A stretch of 64,000 nt of DNA from the NCBI GenBank assembly GCA_036322835.1, contig AP027304.1, positions 1,984,001 through 2,048,000 of the forward strand. The letters are read 5' to 3'. The notes beneath the pieces were generated by a model. The model made no database searches. It saw nothing but the letters and a program-made list of their open reading frames with translations, and had not been told where the DNA came from. The first letter of the stretch is position 1, and each line of letters begins with the position of its first letter. The DNA is from Tenuifilaceae bacterium CYCD. GTDB lineage: Bacteria; Bacteroidota; Bacteroidia; Bacteroidales; Tenuifilaceae. Below, one piece after another: positions 35,537 through 42,880 of the stretch. Position numbers and translations under genes: made by a program.

Positions 35537-35652
35537 TTTCTCTTTTTTTTAGGATAAAAACAAACCACAAAAGTACATCAGTTTTTTTGAATTTTATATT
35601 TATGGCTCGCTTTTGTTAAGAAAAAAGGGGATTTAAATTGGATGCCCGGCAC

Positions 35653-36057
35653 TTAGTTGTTGAATAACCAAATTTCTGCACTCTCCATATTGGGGAAAGC
35701 TTGCGTTGGGATATGCTCGGTGAAAATCGATGCAAGCATGCTTACCGATTTATTCCCAAATACATCGTCGGAGTTGATAAAGGCAATTTTCGATACAGCA
35801 CTCTTTGAGAGCAATGGAATTAAAGTTAAGGTTAGAAGTTGGATGTCTTCTTTCTTTATCACCTTAACTTTTGAGGTGTCGAATATTATTTTTTTTACAT
35901 GGTTGTGTGAAATTCCGTAGTTTAAAGCTTCTACTAGTTCGGATAGAGTCCTAGTGTTAGCGAATCCCTCTATGGAGAGAAATAGATACTCTCTTTTCTT
36001 GATATACAACATGCTGGCAGAGTTTGTATTGTATAGTATAGCACTGTTTGCTGACAT
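35653..36057 (-). CDS. Small cytoplasmic protein, STAS-like fold (uncharacterised)
   Basis: A 134-residue soluble protein without signal peptide or membrane helix. Alternating beta and alpha segments (Y-L-F-L-S-I-E-G-F-A, then K-K-I-I-F-D-T-S-K-V near residue 60 and S-K-I-A-F-I-N-S near 93) resemble the STAS/SpoIIAA-like proteins that are numerous in Bacteroidota. I see no phosphorylatable Ser in the usual D-x-S position beyond D-T-S-K. No partner kinase is nearby. A -7-like box (TACTTTTG, 36089-36096) lies 32 bases upstream. Confidence 0.5.
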   Translation of the reverse strand: MSANSAILYNTNSASMLYIKKREYLFLSIEGFANTRTLSELVEALNYGISHNHVKKIIFDTSKVKVIKKEDIQLLTLTLIPLLSKSAVSKIAFINSDDVFGNKSVSMLASIFTEHIPTQAFPNMESAEIWLFNN

Positions 36058-36240
36058 ATATAGTGTTTTTTGAGTTTATGTTAATGCTCAAAAGTACTAT
36101 TGAAACAATAGATTTGTGAAATGAAAAAGATAAATTGAGTTAATGAATCGACGAAAATATGAACAGGCTGGATCTGTTATTTTTATGCAATATTTGTGTG
36201 TGCTTAAGTTGTTGTTTCTGTATAGTTTGTATTGTCTTTC

Positions 36241-36270
36241 TTGATAATTCGGCAAATAATCTTAATTTTG
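36241..36270 (+). promoter_or_regulatory. Promoter of purE (-33 TTG, 19 nt, -7 TAATTTTG)
   Basis: TTG at 36241-36243 is followed after 19 bases by TAATTTTG at 36263-36270, a near-ideal Bacteroidota promoter. The ATG at 36287 implies a very short leader. Confidence 0.7.
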
Positions 36271-36286
36271 TGTTACAAAAATTAAA

Positions 36287-36802
36287 TTGATGACACCAAA
36301 GGTTAGCATTATCATGGGCAGCGTATCGGATATGCCGATTATGGAGGAGGCTGCTAAGTTCCTTGATGATTTAAATATTCCCTTCGAGATTAACGCTTTG
36401 TCGGCACATCGAACACCCGATATGGTGTTGGATTTTGCCCGGAATGCACATACCCGTGGAATAAAGGTTATTATTGCAGGCGCTGGTGGCGCAGCGCATC
36501 TTCCTGGTGTTATTGCAGCATTAACCCCGCTGCCAGTTATTGGAGTGCCTATCAAGTCGTCGAATTCCATTGATGGTTGGGATTCTATCCTTTCCATTTT
36601 GCAGATGCCAGCTGGCATTCCTGTTGCAACTGTGGCGTTGAATGGTGCTAAGAATGCTGGGATACTGGCAGTTCAAATTATTGGAACTGGCGAGCCTGAT
36701 GTTCAGAAGGCCATGGTAGAGTTTAAGCAAACATTAGGCGAGAAAGTGGTAAAGGCCAACAAGGATCTTGCAAATATTAAATTCAAGAATAAAACAAATT
36801 AG
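36287..36802 (+). CDS. purE: 5-(carboxyamino)imidazole ribonucleotide mutase
   Basis: A 171-residue class I PurE. It opens [14 protein letters not shown], followed by the S-A-H-R-T-P-D active-site block with its His, and [10 protein letters not shown]. It moves the carboxyl group of N5-CAIR in purine synthesis. The partner purK is not adjacent. An antisense frame of similar length is a shadow. It is transcribed from its own promoter (36241-36270). Confidence 0.95.
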   Translation: MMTPKVSIIMGSVSDMPIMEEAAKFLDDLNIPFEINALSAHRTPDMVLDFARNAHTRGIKVIIAGAGGAAHLPGVIAALTPLPVIGVPIKSSNSIDGWDSILSILQMPAGIPVATVALNGAKNAGILAVQIIGTGEPDVQKAMVEFKQTLGEKVVKANKDLANIKFKNKTN

Positions 36803-36884
36803 TGTTATAACGCTCTGATACAAGTTCAGGGTGTAGAAAAATGATATAACACTTTGCCTTTCGCACCTTAATCATTCACTGTGA

Positions 36885-37721
36885 ATGCATAAGCGAATTG
36901 CGTTAACGATAGTACTGGCATCGTTTTATTTCAACTTAACTGCCTCTATTCCTGACAGACCCACAGCAGGACAAGGCGCTGCATTGGGTCAAACATGGAT
37001 ATCGCTAAACTCAACTTGGTCGGGACTACAAAATCAGGCTGCATTGGCCTGGCAGCAGGCGTACTGGTTTGGCGCTCATCACGAGAACCGATTCCTTATT
37101 AAGGAGTTGAGACTAAGTTCTGTTGGTGGCATTATTCCAACTTCAACCGGAACTTTCGGCCTAAATGTTTCCCATTTTGGCTATAGCCAATTCAACATTA
37201 CAAGGGCTGGGCTGGCTTACGGAATGAAACTTACTGCAAAGTTTTCGGCAGGAGTGGGGTTGAACGTTCATCACATGCAAATTGCTGGCGATTACGGTAC
37301 TAAAAATGCCTACACAGCTGAGGGCGGTTTGCTTTACATGCCAACAGATAAGCTGGTTTTGGGAGCGTACCTATTCAATCCAACACGATCGTCGCTCGAC
37401 GATCAGCAGTCGTTACCAACGCTGTTTGGTTTTGGCGTTTCGTATTTGCCTGTCAATAATTTGATGCTTGTGCTTCAGGTTGACGATGATACTGAGAATA
37501 AACCGGCGGTTAGAGGCGGGGTAGAGTATTGCGCTCTGAATAATTTTGCGGTTAGAGTTGGCTATTCATCGGGGAATGCCGAGGGTTTTACCGGTGGATT
37601 TGGTTGGAATATCCGGAGTATTCAAATTGACTTGTCGTTCGGATATCACCGCGTACTGGGCTATACCCCACAGCTGTCGGTTGCATATTGTTTTGGGCGA
37701 CGAAATGATAAGATGCCATGA
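36885..37721 (+). CDS. PorV/PorQ-like outer-membrane beta-barrel protein
   Basis: A 278-residue exported protein with a signal peptide (about 1-20, cleavage near T-A-S-I). The mature start R-P-T-A-G-Q-G-A-A-L-G, then a W-S-G-L-Q-N-Q-A-A-L-A block, resembles the PorV/PorQ type of FadL-like barrels in Bacteroidota. The rest is amphipathic beta strands ending in an aromatic-rich strand and a short charged tail. PorV and PorQ serve type IX secretion, but many paralogs exist and the role here is not established. It overlaps the next gene by four bases. Confidence 0.55.
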   Translation: MHKRIALTIVLASFYFNLTASIPDRPTAGQGAALGQTWISLNSTWSGLQNQAALAWQQAYWFGAHHENRFLIKELRLSSVGGIIPTSTGTFGLNVSHFGYSQFNITRAGLAYGMKLTAKFSAGVGLNVHHMQIAGDYGTKNAYTAEGGLLYMPTDKLVLGAYLFNPTRSSLDDQQSLPTLFGFGVSYLPVNNLMLVLQVDDDTENKPAVRGGVEYCALNNFAVRVGYSSGNAEGFTGGFGWNIRSIQIDLSFGYHRVLGYTPQLSVAYCFGRRNDKMP

Positions 37722-39781
37722 GATTGTTGCGGCTCAGCCTAGGAGTACTTTGTTTCTTGATGGCATTGCTTGTGCCACGTTATGCTGAATCGCAGGAGAC
37801 CCAAGCGGACGTGCAGCAGTTAATAGCCGATATTGTTGAGGATTTATCCTTAAAGTCGGAATTGGAGGAGGATTACTCGCAGCTGATTGACGATTTGCTG
37901 GAGATTTCGCAGAATCCTATCAATATAAACTCGGCCACGGCCGACGATTTGAAAAAACTTTTCTTCCTTAGCGATTTCCAAATATTGAGTTTAATTGAGT
38001 ATCGCGATTCCACTGGTTCAATCCTATCTATATACGAGTTGCAAACTATTCCCGGATTTGATATCATTGATATACGTAGGGTGGAGGCTTTTATCAAAAT
38101 TGAGCAGGTTGACAAAACCCAGCTTAATTCGATGCTTTATGGTAGGAATGAGTTGACATTTCGTTACAGAACCTCAGTGGAAACTCCGGCTGGTTATAAA
38201 AATAGTTACTCCGGATCATCAAAGTACTTAGGCGATAAAAATGCGTACTATACACGTTACGGCTACCGTGGAGGAAAAAATTTGCAGTTGGGATTTGTGG
38301 CCGAGAAGGATGCCGGTGAACCATTTTTCGATGGAACTTTTAAAACTGGATTCGATTATATCTCGGGTTATGTTCTGCTTACAAAGGTTGGTGCAGTAAA
38401 GAAACTGATTGTTGGCGATTATCATGCAGAGTTTGGTCAGGGACTAACGTTTTGGAATAGCCTCTCGTTTGGGAAATCGAGCAGCGTGCTGTCGGTTCAT
38501 AAAAGGGCCGATGGATTGGTGAAGCACTCATCGGCCTACGAGAGTCAATTTATGCGAGGAGCAGGGGTAACCCTGTCGATGTTTAACTCCGATTTTACAG
38601 TTTTTGCATCGTATAAAAATATTGATGCAAGCATTACCGACACCTTGGATAATGGCGACTTGGCGTTTAGCTCATTGCCCGAAACAGGTTATCACCGCAA
38701 TAGTAGCGAAATTGATGGTCGGAATGCTTTGTCGGAATTTACCGCTGGGGCAAACATTACCTATAACGCGAAGCGTATCAAGGCAGGCTTAACGTTTGCG
38801 CATTCCAGAATTGATGGAGCGTTTGCAGGTGTACAGTCGATCTACGATTTGCGGCCAACCCCAACCGAGAAAACGGCAGTTGGGTTATCGGCCGATGTAA
38901 GTATCAAGCAACATCAATTCTTTGGTGAGGTGGCCGCAGACCTGCCCAATGGATACTTTGCATCTGTTGCTGGAGGTCTTTTTAGGCTGAGCAATACTGT
39001 GCAGGTATCGATTCTGGGACGCTCGTACTCGCGAAACTTCAACCCTCGCTATACGGCAGGTTTTGCCGAGGGAAGCGGAACCTGTAACGAGAATGGCGTT
39101 TATACGGGCATCAGCATTTTGCCCACAAAAGGGTGGAGGCTCTCTGGTTATATCGATTTGTTTAAATTCCCGTGGCTTAAGTATGCTGTAAATGCACCAT
39201 CGAGCGGACGTGAGTTTATGGCTCTCTCGGAACATTCAATTAACAGCAATTTTGCGTTGAATGTAAGGTATCGCTATAAGCAGGTTGAAAAGAACATGTC
39301 CGATGCATCAACCCCAACGGTTCCAGTAATCAATCAAACCAACCAGAATGTTCGGTTGCAGGTAAACTTTAGGGCAGCAGAAGGGGTGACACTCAAGGCT
39401 AACCTGGAGTCAGCAATGTTCGATACCGATAGCACCAGCGTGGAGTATGGCTATTTGCTTGCGCAGGATGTTAATGTGACTCTTTCAAAACTTCCTGTGA
39501 CTATAAGCTGTAGGTTTGCTATTTTCGATACTCCATCGTGGAACACTAGGATATACTCGTACGAGAGCGATATGCTTTATTCGTTCTCGGTTCCTGCATA
39601 CTACTCAAAGGGTACACGGGTGTTTGCGCTTGTTAAGTATAATCCAAAACCGTGGATCGATATTTGGGTACGCTACTCCCAAACCTACTTTAGCGATATG
39701 GATGAGATTGGTCAGGGTGCAGACTTAATAAGCGGTAACACACGTAGCGAGGTAAAGGCAATGGTACGGGTTAAGTTTTAG
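37718..39781 (+). CDS. Helix-hairpin-helix domain fused to an outer-membrane beta-barrel
   Basis: A 687-residue exported protein. A signal peptide (about 1-25) is followed by a short helical region and a double helix-hairpin-helix domain at about 68-128 (I-N-I-N-S-A-T-A-D-D-L-K-K-L, then Y-E-L-Q-T-I-P-G-F), of the ComEA type. The remaining 550 residues look like a large beta-barrel; the block L-I-V-G-D-Y-H-A-E-F-G-Q-G-L-T-F-W is highly conserved in this family as I recall it. The combination is widespread in Bacteroidota and uncharacterised. It is coupled to the PorV/PorQ-like gene. An IS element is inserted so that its target duplication contains this stop codon, leaving the gene intact. Confidence 0.75.
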   Translation: MRLLRLSLGVLCFLMALLVPRYAESQETQADVQQLIADIVEDLSLKSELEEDYSQLIDDLLEISQNPININSATADDLKKLFFLSDFQILSLIEYRDSTGSILSIYELQTIPGFDIIDIRRVEAFIKIEQVDKTQLNSMLYGRNELTFRYRTSVETPAGYKNSYSGSSKYLGDKNAYYTRYGYRGGKNLQLGFVAEKDAGEPFFDGTFKTGFDYISGYVLLTKVGAVKKLIVGDYHAEFGQGLTFWNSLSFGKSSSVLSVHKRADGLVKHSSAYESQFMRGAGVTLSMFNSDFTVFASYKNIDASITDTLDNGDLAFSSLPETGYHRNSSEIDGRNALSEFTAGANITYNAKRIKAGLTFAHSRIDGAFAGVQSIYDLRPTPTEKTAVGLSADVSIKQHQFFGEVAADLPNGYFASVAGGLFRLSNTVQVSILGRSYSRNFNPRYTAGFAEGSGTCNENGVYTGISILPTKGWRLSGYIDLFKFPWLKYAVNAPSSGREFMALSEHSINSNFALNVRYRYKQVEKNMSDASTPTVPVINQTNQNVRLQVNFRAAEGVTLKANLESAMFDTDSTSVEYGYLLAQDVNVTLSKLPVTISCRFAIFDTPSWNTRIYSYESDMLYSFSVPAYYSKGTRVFALVKYNPKPWIDIWVRYSQTYFSDMDEIGQGADLISGNTRSEVKAMVRVKF
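39774..39781 (+). repeat. Target-site duplication, left copy (AGTTTTAG)
   Basis: This 8-bp direct repeat is found again at 41106-41113, directly flanking the inverted repeats. It contains the TAG stop of the upstream gene. Confidence 0.95.
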
Positions 39782-41105
39782 GGGTCTGTTCAATAAACTG
39801 TGTCAAGTGGTTAAACTTATATAAGTTTAACCCATAAAACAAGACGCATGAGTATTGACGAACAGTTTAGCTACGATGCATTTGAAAAAGAAGCCCTTGC
39901 CAAATTGAAGAAGGGCGTTTCGCTAGAAGGTAAAGACGGCGTTCTAGCGCCATTGCTTAAACGCCTCCTAGAGGCGAGCCTGCAGGGTGAAATGGAAACC
40001 CACCTGCAGGAAGAAAGAGCCTCAGGGGCAGAAAGGAAGAACCGTCGCAATGGGCAAACCACCAAGAAGGTTAAAACGCACTACGGGAGTATTGCGATCA
40101 GCACTCCGCGTGACCGTGAGGGAACGTTTGAGCCCGAGATACTCCCCAAAAGGCAAACCACCCTTGGCGATGGGCTTGACCATAAGATTATCAGCTTATA
40201 CGCGATTGGGATGAGCTACAGCGATATATGCGACCATCTAAGCCAGCTGTACCAGCTCACGCTTTCCCCGGCAACCATAACCGCTATTACCGATAAGATA
40301 CTGCCAGCAATAGAGCAATGGCAAACCCGCTCCTTGGAGAGCGTTTACCCTATTCTGTGGCTCGATGCCATCCACTATAAGGTACGCGAGGACAACGCCA
40401 TTAAAACAAAGGCCGTTTACTGCCTGATCGGGCTAAACCGGGAAGGGGTAAAAGACCTACTAGGCATGTACATCGGAGAAAGCGAAAGCGCACGCTTCTG
40501 GCTCTCTGTGCTCAACGATATTCATCGCAGGGGGGTACAGGATATACTGATTGCCAGTATCGACAACTTAAAGGGCTTTGCTCAGGCCATCGAGGCCGTT
40601 TTCCCTAAAACTAAAGTACAGCTATGCATTGTCCATCAAATCCGGAACTCCCTAAGGTATGTGGCCATAAAAGACCGAAAAGAAGTAGTTGCCTCACTAA
40701 AGGAAGTCTACCAGGCCAACGGCCTAAAACAAGCGGAGAAAGCCCTTTTCCAGTTGGATTTGCGATGGCAGTCAAAATACCCCTCAATGGTCAAGTCCTG
40801 GCTTGAAAACTGGAACAGGCTCGCTCAAATGTTTGAGTTCCCTGACATGGTAAGAAAGCTAATGTATACTACCAATGTAATCGAAAGCTTTAATAGCCAA
40901 TTACGTAAGGTGACTAAATCGAAGCGAGTATTCACAAACGATCAAGCCCTGATGAAGCTTCTATTCCTGGTACAGCAAAGGATATATGAAAAAGCAGGAC
41001 CGATTAATGGTTGGAGGCAGGTAATGGCGCAATTAATTATTATTTTTGAGGACAGATTAAATGTTCAGTAATTACCTACTTTGACACAGTTTATTGAACA
41101 GACCC
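39782..41105 (+). mobile_element. Complete IS256-family insertion sequence (1324 bp)
   Basis: The element is bounded by perfect 25-bp terminal inverted repeats, GGGTCTGTTCAATAAACTGT plus GTCAA at 39782-39806 and its complement at 41081-41105. It is flanked by the 8-bp duplication AGTTTTAG and encodes one intact transposase. Perfect ends, duplication and reading frame indicate a recent, probably still mobile insertion. It carries no passenger gene. Confidence 0.96.
39848..41071 (+). CDS. IS256-family transposase
   Basis: A 407-residue DDE transposase (mutator type). The catalytic triad is read as Asp173 in W-L-D-A-I-H-Y, Asp239 in S-I-D-N-L-K-G-F and Glu346 in T-T-N-V-I-E-S-F-N-S-Q-L-R. The C-I-V-H-Q-I-R-N segment (260-267) is typical of the family. 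The N-terminal half contains the basic G-A-E-R-K-N-R-R-N-G DNA-binding part. The frame is uninterrupted and full length. It moves the element by copy-out/paste-in chemistry, as known for IS256. Confidence 0.95.
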   Translation: MSIDEQFSYDAFEKEALAKLKKGVSLEGKDGVLAPLLKRLLEASLQGEMETHLQEERASGAERKNRRNGQTTKKVKTHYGSIAISTPRDREGTFEPEILPKRQTTLGDGLDHKIISLYAIGMSYSDICDHLSQLYQLTLSPATITAITDKILPAIEQWQTRSLESVYPILWLDAIHYKVREDNAIKTKAVYCLIGLNREGVKDLLGMYIGESESARFWLSVLNDIHRRGVQDILIASIDNLKGFAQAIEAVFPKTKVQLCIVHQIRNSLRYVAIKDRKEVVASLKEVYQANGLKQAEKALFQLDLRWQSKYPSMVKSWLENWNRLAQMFEFPDMVRKLMYTTNVIESFNSQLRKVTKSKRVFTNDQALMKLLFLVQQRIYEKAGPINGWRQVMAQLIIIFEDRLNVQ

Positions 41106-41113
41106 AGTTTTAG
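41106..41113 (+). repeat. Target-site duplication, right copy (AGTTTTAG)
   Basis: The second copy of the 8-bp duplication, directly after the right inverted repeat. Confidence 0.95.
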
Positions 41114-41171
41114 ATGAAATTTAAAGCGATTCTACTTTAGATTTGTTGTTGCCAATACAGTTTCAGTTTTT

Positions 41172-41465
41172 GGAAAGGTATTACAAAATGTTTTTATCGC
41201 ATTCCAAATTTCAGGAACGGCACTTCAAAAAGTTTTAATGGCATTCCAAGTTTTAGGAAAGGCATCACAGAAAGTTTTAGTGGCATTCTCAATTTTGGGA
41301 AAGGTATCTCAAAAAGTTTTAGTGGCATTCTAAATTTTAGGAAAGACATTGCAAAAAGTTTTTATGGCATTCCAAGTTTTAGGAAAGGCATCACAGAAAG
41401 TTTTTATGCCATTCTCAATTTTGGGAAAGGCGTTGCAAAAAGTTTTGGTGGCATTCCATTTTTTT
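41172..41465. repeat. 42-bp tandem repeat, seven copies
   Basis: Copies start at 41172, 41214, 41256, 41298, 41340, 41382 and 41424, each exactly 42 bases; a broken eighth begins at 41466. The unit begins GGAAAGGCATCACAAAAAG and continues through TGGCATTCC. One plus-strand frame is open through all copies (41141-41494), giving a 14-residue repeat close to K-S-F-x-G-I-P-x-F-R-K-G-I-T, but no ATG opens it. An in-frame mini-ORF, ATG 41114 to TAG 41138, lies just upstream. The rest of the 523-base gap holds no gene. Confidence 0.9.
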
Positions 41466-41503
41466 GGAACACTCCTGATAATCTTAAAATCTAAGAGAGA
41501 AAC

Positions 41504-41535
41504 ATTCCTGACTCAGCGAAGCGGAGATCAGGAAT
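41504..41535. repeat. Palindromic half-element (ATTCCTGA / TCAGGAAT)
   Basis: An 8-bp perfect inverted repeat enclosing 16 bases, with the same arms as the left hairpin of the element at 32455. It sits between the tandem repeat and pyrE. Confidence 0.6.
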
Positions 41536-41628
41536 CCATGTGCAGATGTTTGCAACCAATGTATAAGTTTTAATAAAGGTGAACTTATAGTGTTTTTGTT
41601 CTCATTAGTTAGAGGATTTCATCCTTCT

Positions 41629-42255
41629 TTATTTTCCCCATGCTTCAGGGTTCTCACGCCAGCTGTTTAAAAGTTCAAGTTGTTCTGGTTTAACATACCC
41701 GCTTTCCATGGCAATGCCTATTAGCTCGGTGTAGTTCGACAGGGTTTCGAACTCAACGCCTGCGTTGGCAAAACCCTCGGTAGCTTGGTTGAACTGGTAG
41801 GTAAATATTGCTACAAGCCCCAGCACGTTGCAGCCCGCATTTTTAAGCGCTTCAACTGCGGCAAGGCTGCTCATCCCGGTCGATATTAAATCCTCAATCA
41901 CCACAACCTTTTGGCCGGGTTTATAATCGCCCTCAATTTGGTTGGTTAGCCCGTGCGATTTTGGGGCCGATCGTACATAGATGAATGGAAGCTGCATACG
42001 GTCGGCAACTAGCATTCCGTGAGCAATTGCGCCGGTGGCTACTCCTGCAATTATTTCCACATCGGGGTATTTGCGTTTGATAAGTTCCACAAAGCCGTAG
42101 CATACAGCATTTCTTACGTCAGGAAACGATAGTGTTTTCCGGTTATCGCAGTAAATTGGAGACTTCCATCCCGATGCCCATGTAAAAGGATTTGCAGGAT
42201 TGAGTTTAATTGCATTAATTTGGAGTAAGTTTGACGCAATTGTTTTGTTTGCCAT
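41629..42255 (-). CDS. pyrE: Orotate phosphoribosyltransferase
   Basis: A 208-residue enzyme of pyrimidine synthesis that joins orotate to PRPP. The start M-A-N-K-T-I-A-S-N-L-L-Q followed by N-P-A-N-P-F-T-W-A-S-G is the normal N terminus. The PRPP motif is V-V-V-I-E-D-L-I-S-T-G-M-S-S near residue 120. Its ATG (complement of 42253-42255) overlaps by two bases the start of the divergent NUDIX gene, so its promoter must lie inside that gene. Confidence 0.94.
   Translation of the reverse strand: MANKTIASNLLQINAIKLNPANPFTWASGWKSPIYCDNRKTLSFPDVRNAVCYGFVELIKRKYPDVEIIAGVATGAIAHGMLVADRMQLPFIYVRSAPKSHGLTNQIEGDYKPGQKVVVIEDLISTGMSSLAAVEALKNAGCNVLGLVAIFTYQFNQATEGFANAGVEFETLSNYTELIGIAMESGYVKPEQLELLNSWRENPEAWGK
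42226..42233 (+). promoter_or_regulatory. Candidate -7 box for the NUDIX gene, inside pyrE
   Basis: TAAGTTTG matches TAnnTTTG 20 bases upstream of the NUDIX ATG and within the first codons of pyrE. The nearest TTG is 23 bases further upstream, slightly long. Confidence 0.4.
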
Positions 42256-42880
42256 GGCTCAAGAATTTGTCATTTATTTTAATAATCGAAAATTTATTAT
42301 CACTCAAAAAGTCGAAAAATATTTTGAGAGCGAAGGAATCGGTTTGTTTTTAGGAAATCCAACCCATCAAGATTTTCCAAAATTACTGGAAATTTTTCAA
42401 ACCCATTTAGTTGTACAGAATGTTTTTGTGGGAAATAGCGACGTTGAGAAACTTTTTGATCAGTTCGCATCGAATTTTACAGTGCTTGATGCTGCTGGGG
42501 GTGTGGTGGAGAACGAGAAGGGTGAGTTCCTGATGATATTCCGCAGGAATAAGTGGGATTTACCCAAAGGCAAGGTCGAGGCTGGTGAAACGTTGGAGGA
42601 TGCGGCACTCCGTGAGGTGCAGGAGGAGACAGGCGTTGCCGAACTACAGTTGCAAAAGCATGTTGTTACAACTTACCATACATACACCCAGGATAGCGTT
42701 CCAATACTAAAGCGTACGCATTGGTACGCAATGAAAGGGATGAGTGGCGTTCCCTTGGTTCCCCAAGCGGAGGAGGGTATTGTTAAGGCTGAGTGGATAA
42801 AGCCCAAGGAATTGCCCTTCTACTTAGTTAATACGTTCAATAACATTCAGGACGTTTTTAGCATTATTGCTAAACGTTAA
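42254..42880 (+). CDS. NUDIX hydrolase
   Basis: A 208-residue protein. The first 75 residues form a small N-terminal domain (M-A-Q-E-F-V-I-Y-F-N-N-R-K-F-I); the Nudix fold follows with the full box G-x5-E-x7-R-E-V-Q-E-E-T-G-V (near residues 110-132). Nudix enzymes hydrolyse nucleoside diphosphate derivatives; the substrate is unknown. ATG 42254 forms CATG with the divergent pyrE start. The frame is open upstream to 42200, but only through pyrE. The 3' end overlaps the next convergent gene by four bases. Confidence 0.85.
   Translation: MAQEFVIYFNNRKFIITQKVEKYFESEGIGLFLGNPTHQDFPKLLEIFQTHLVVQNVFVGNSDVEKLFDQFASNFTVLDAAGGVVENEKGEFLMIFRRNKWDLPKGKVEAGETLEDAALREVQEETGVAELQLQKHVVTTYHTYTQDSVPILKRTHWYAMKGMSGVPLVPQAEEGIVKAEWIKPKELPFYLVNTFNNIQDVFSIIAKR

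Noticed and set aside
36262-36618. 118-codon frame antisense to purE
   Set aside because: It is a shadow of the conserved purE coding sequence and has no independent features.
41172-41465. CRISPR-like regular array
   Set aside because: The 42-bp units are contiguous with no unique spacers, and no cas gene is nearby; it is a tandem repeat.
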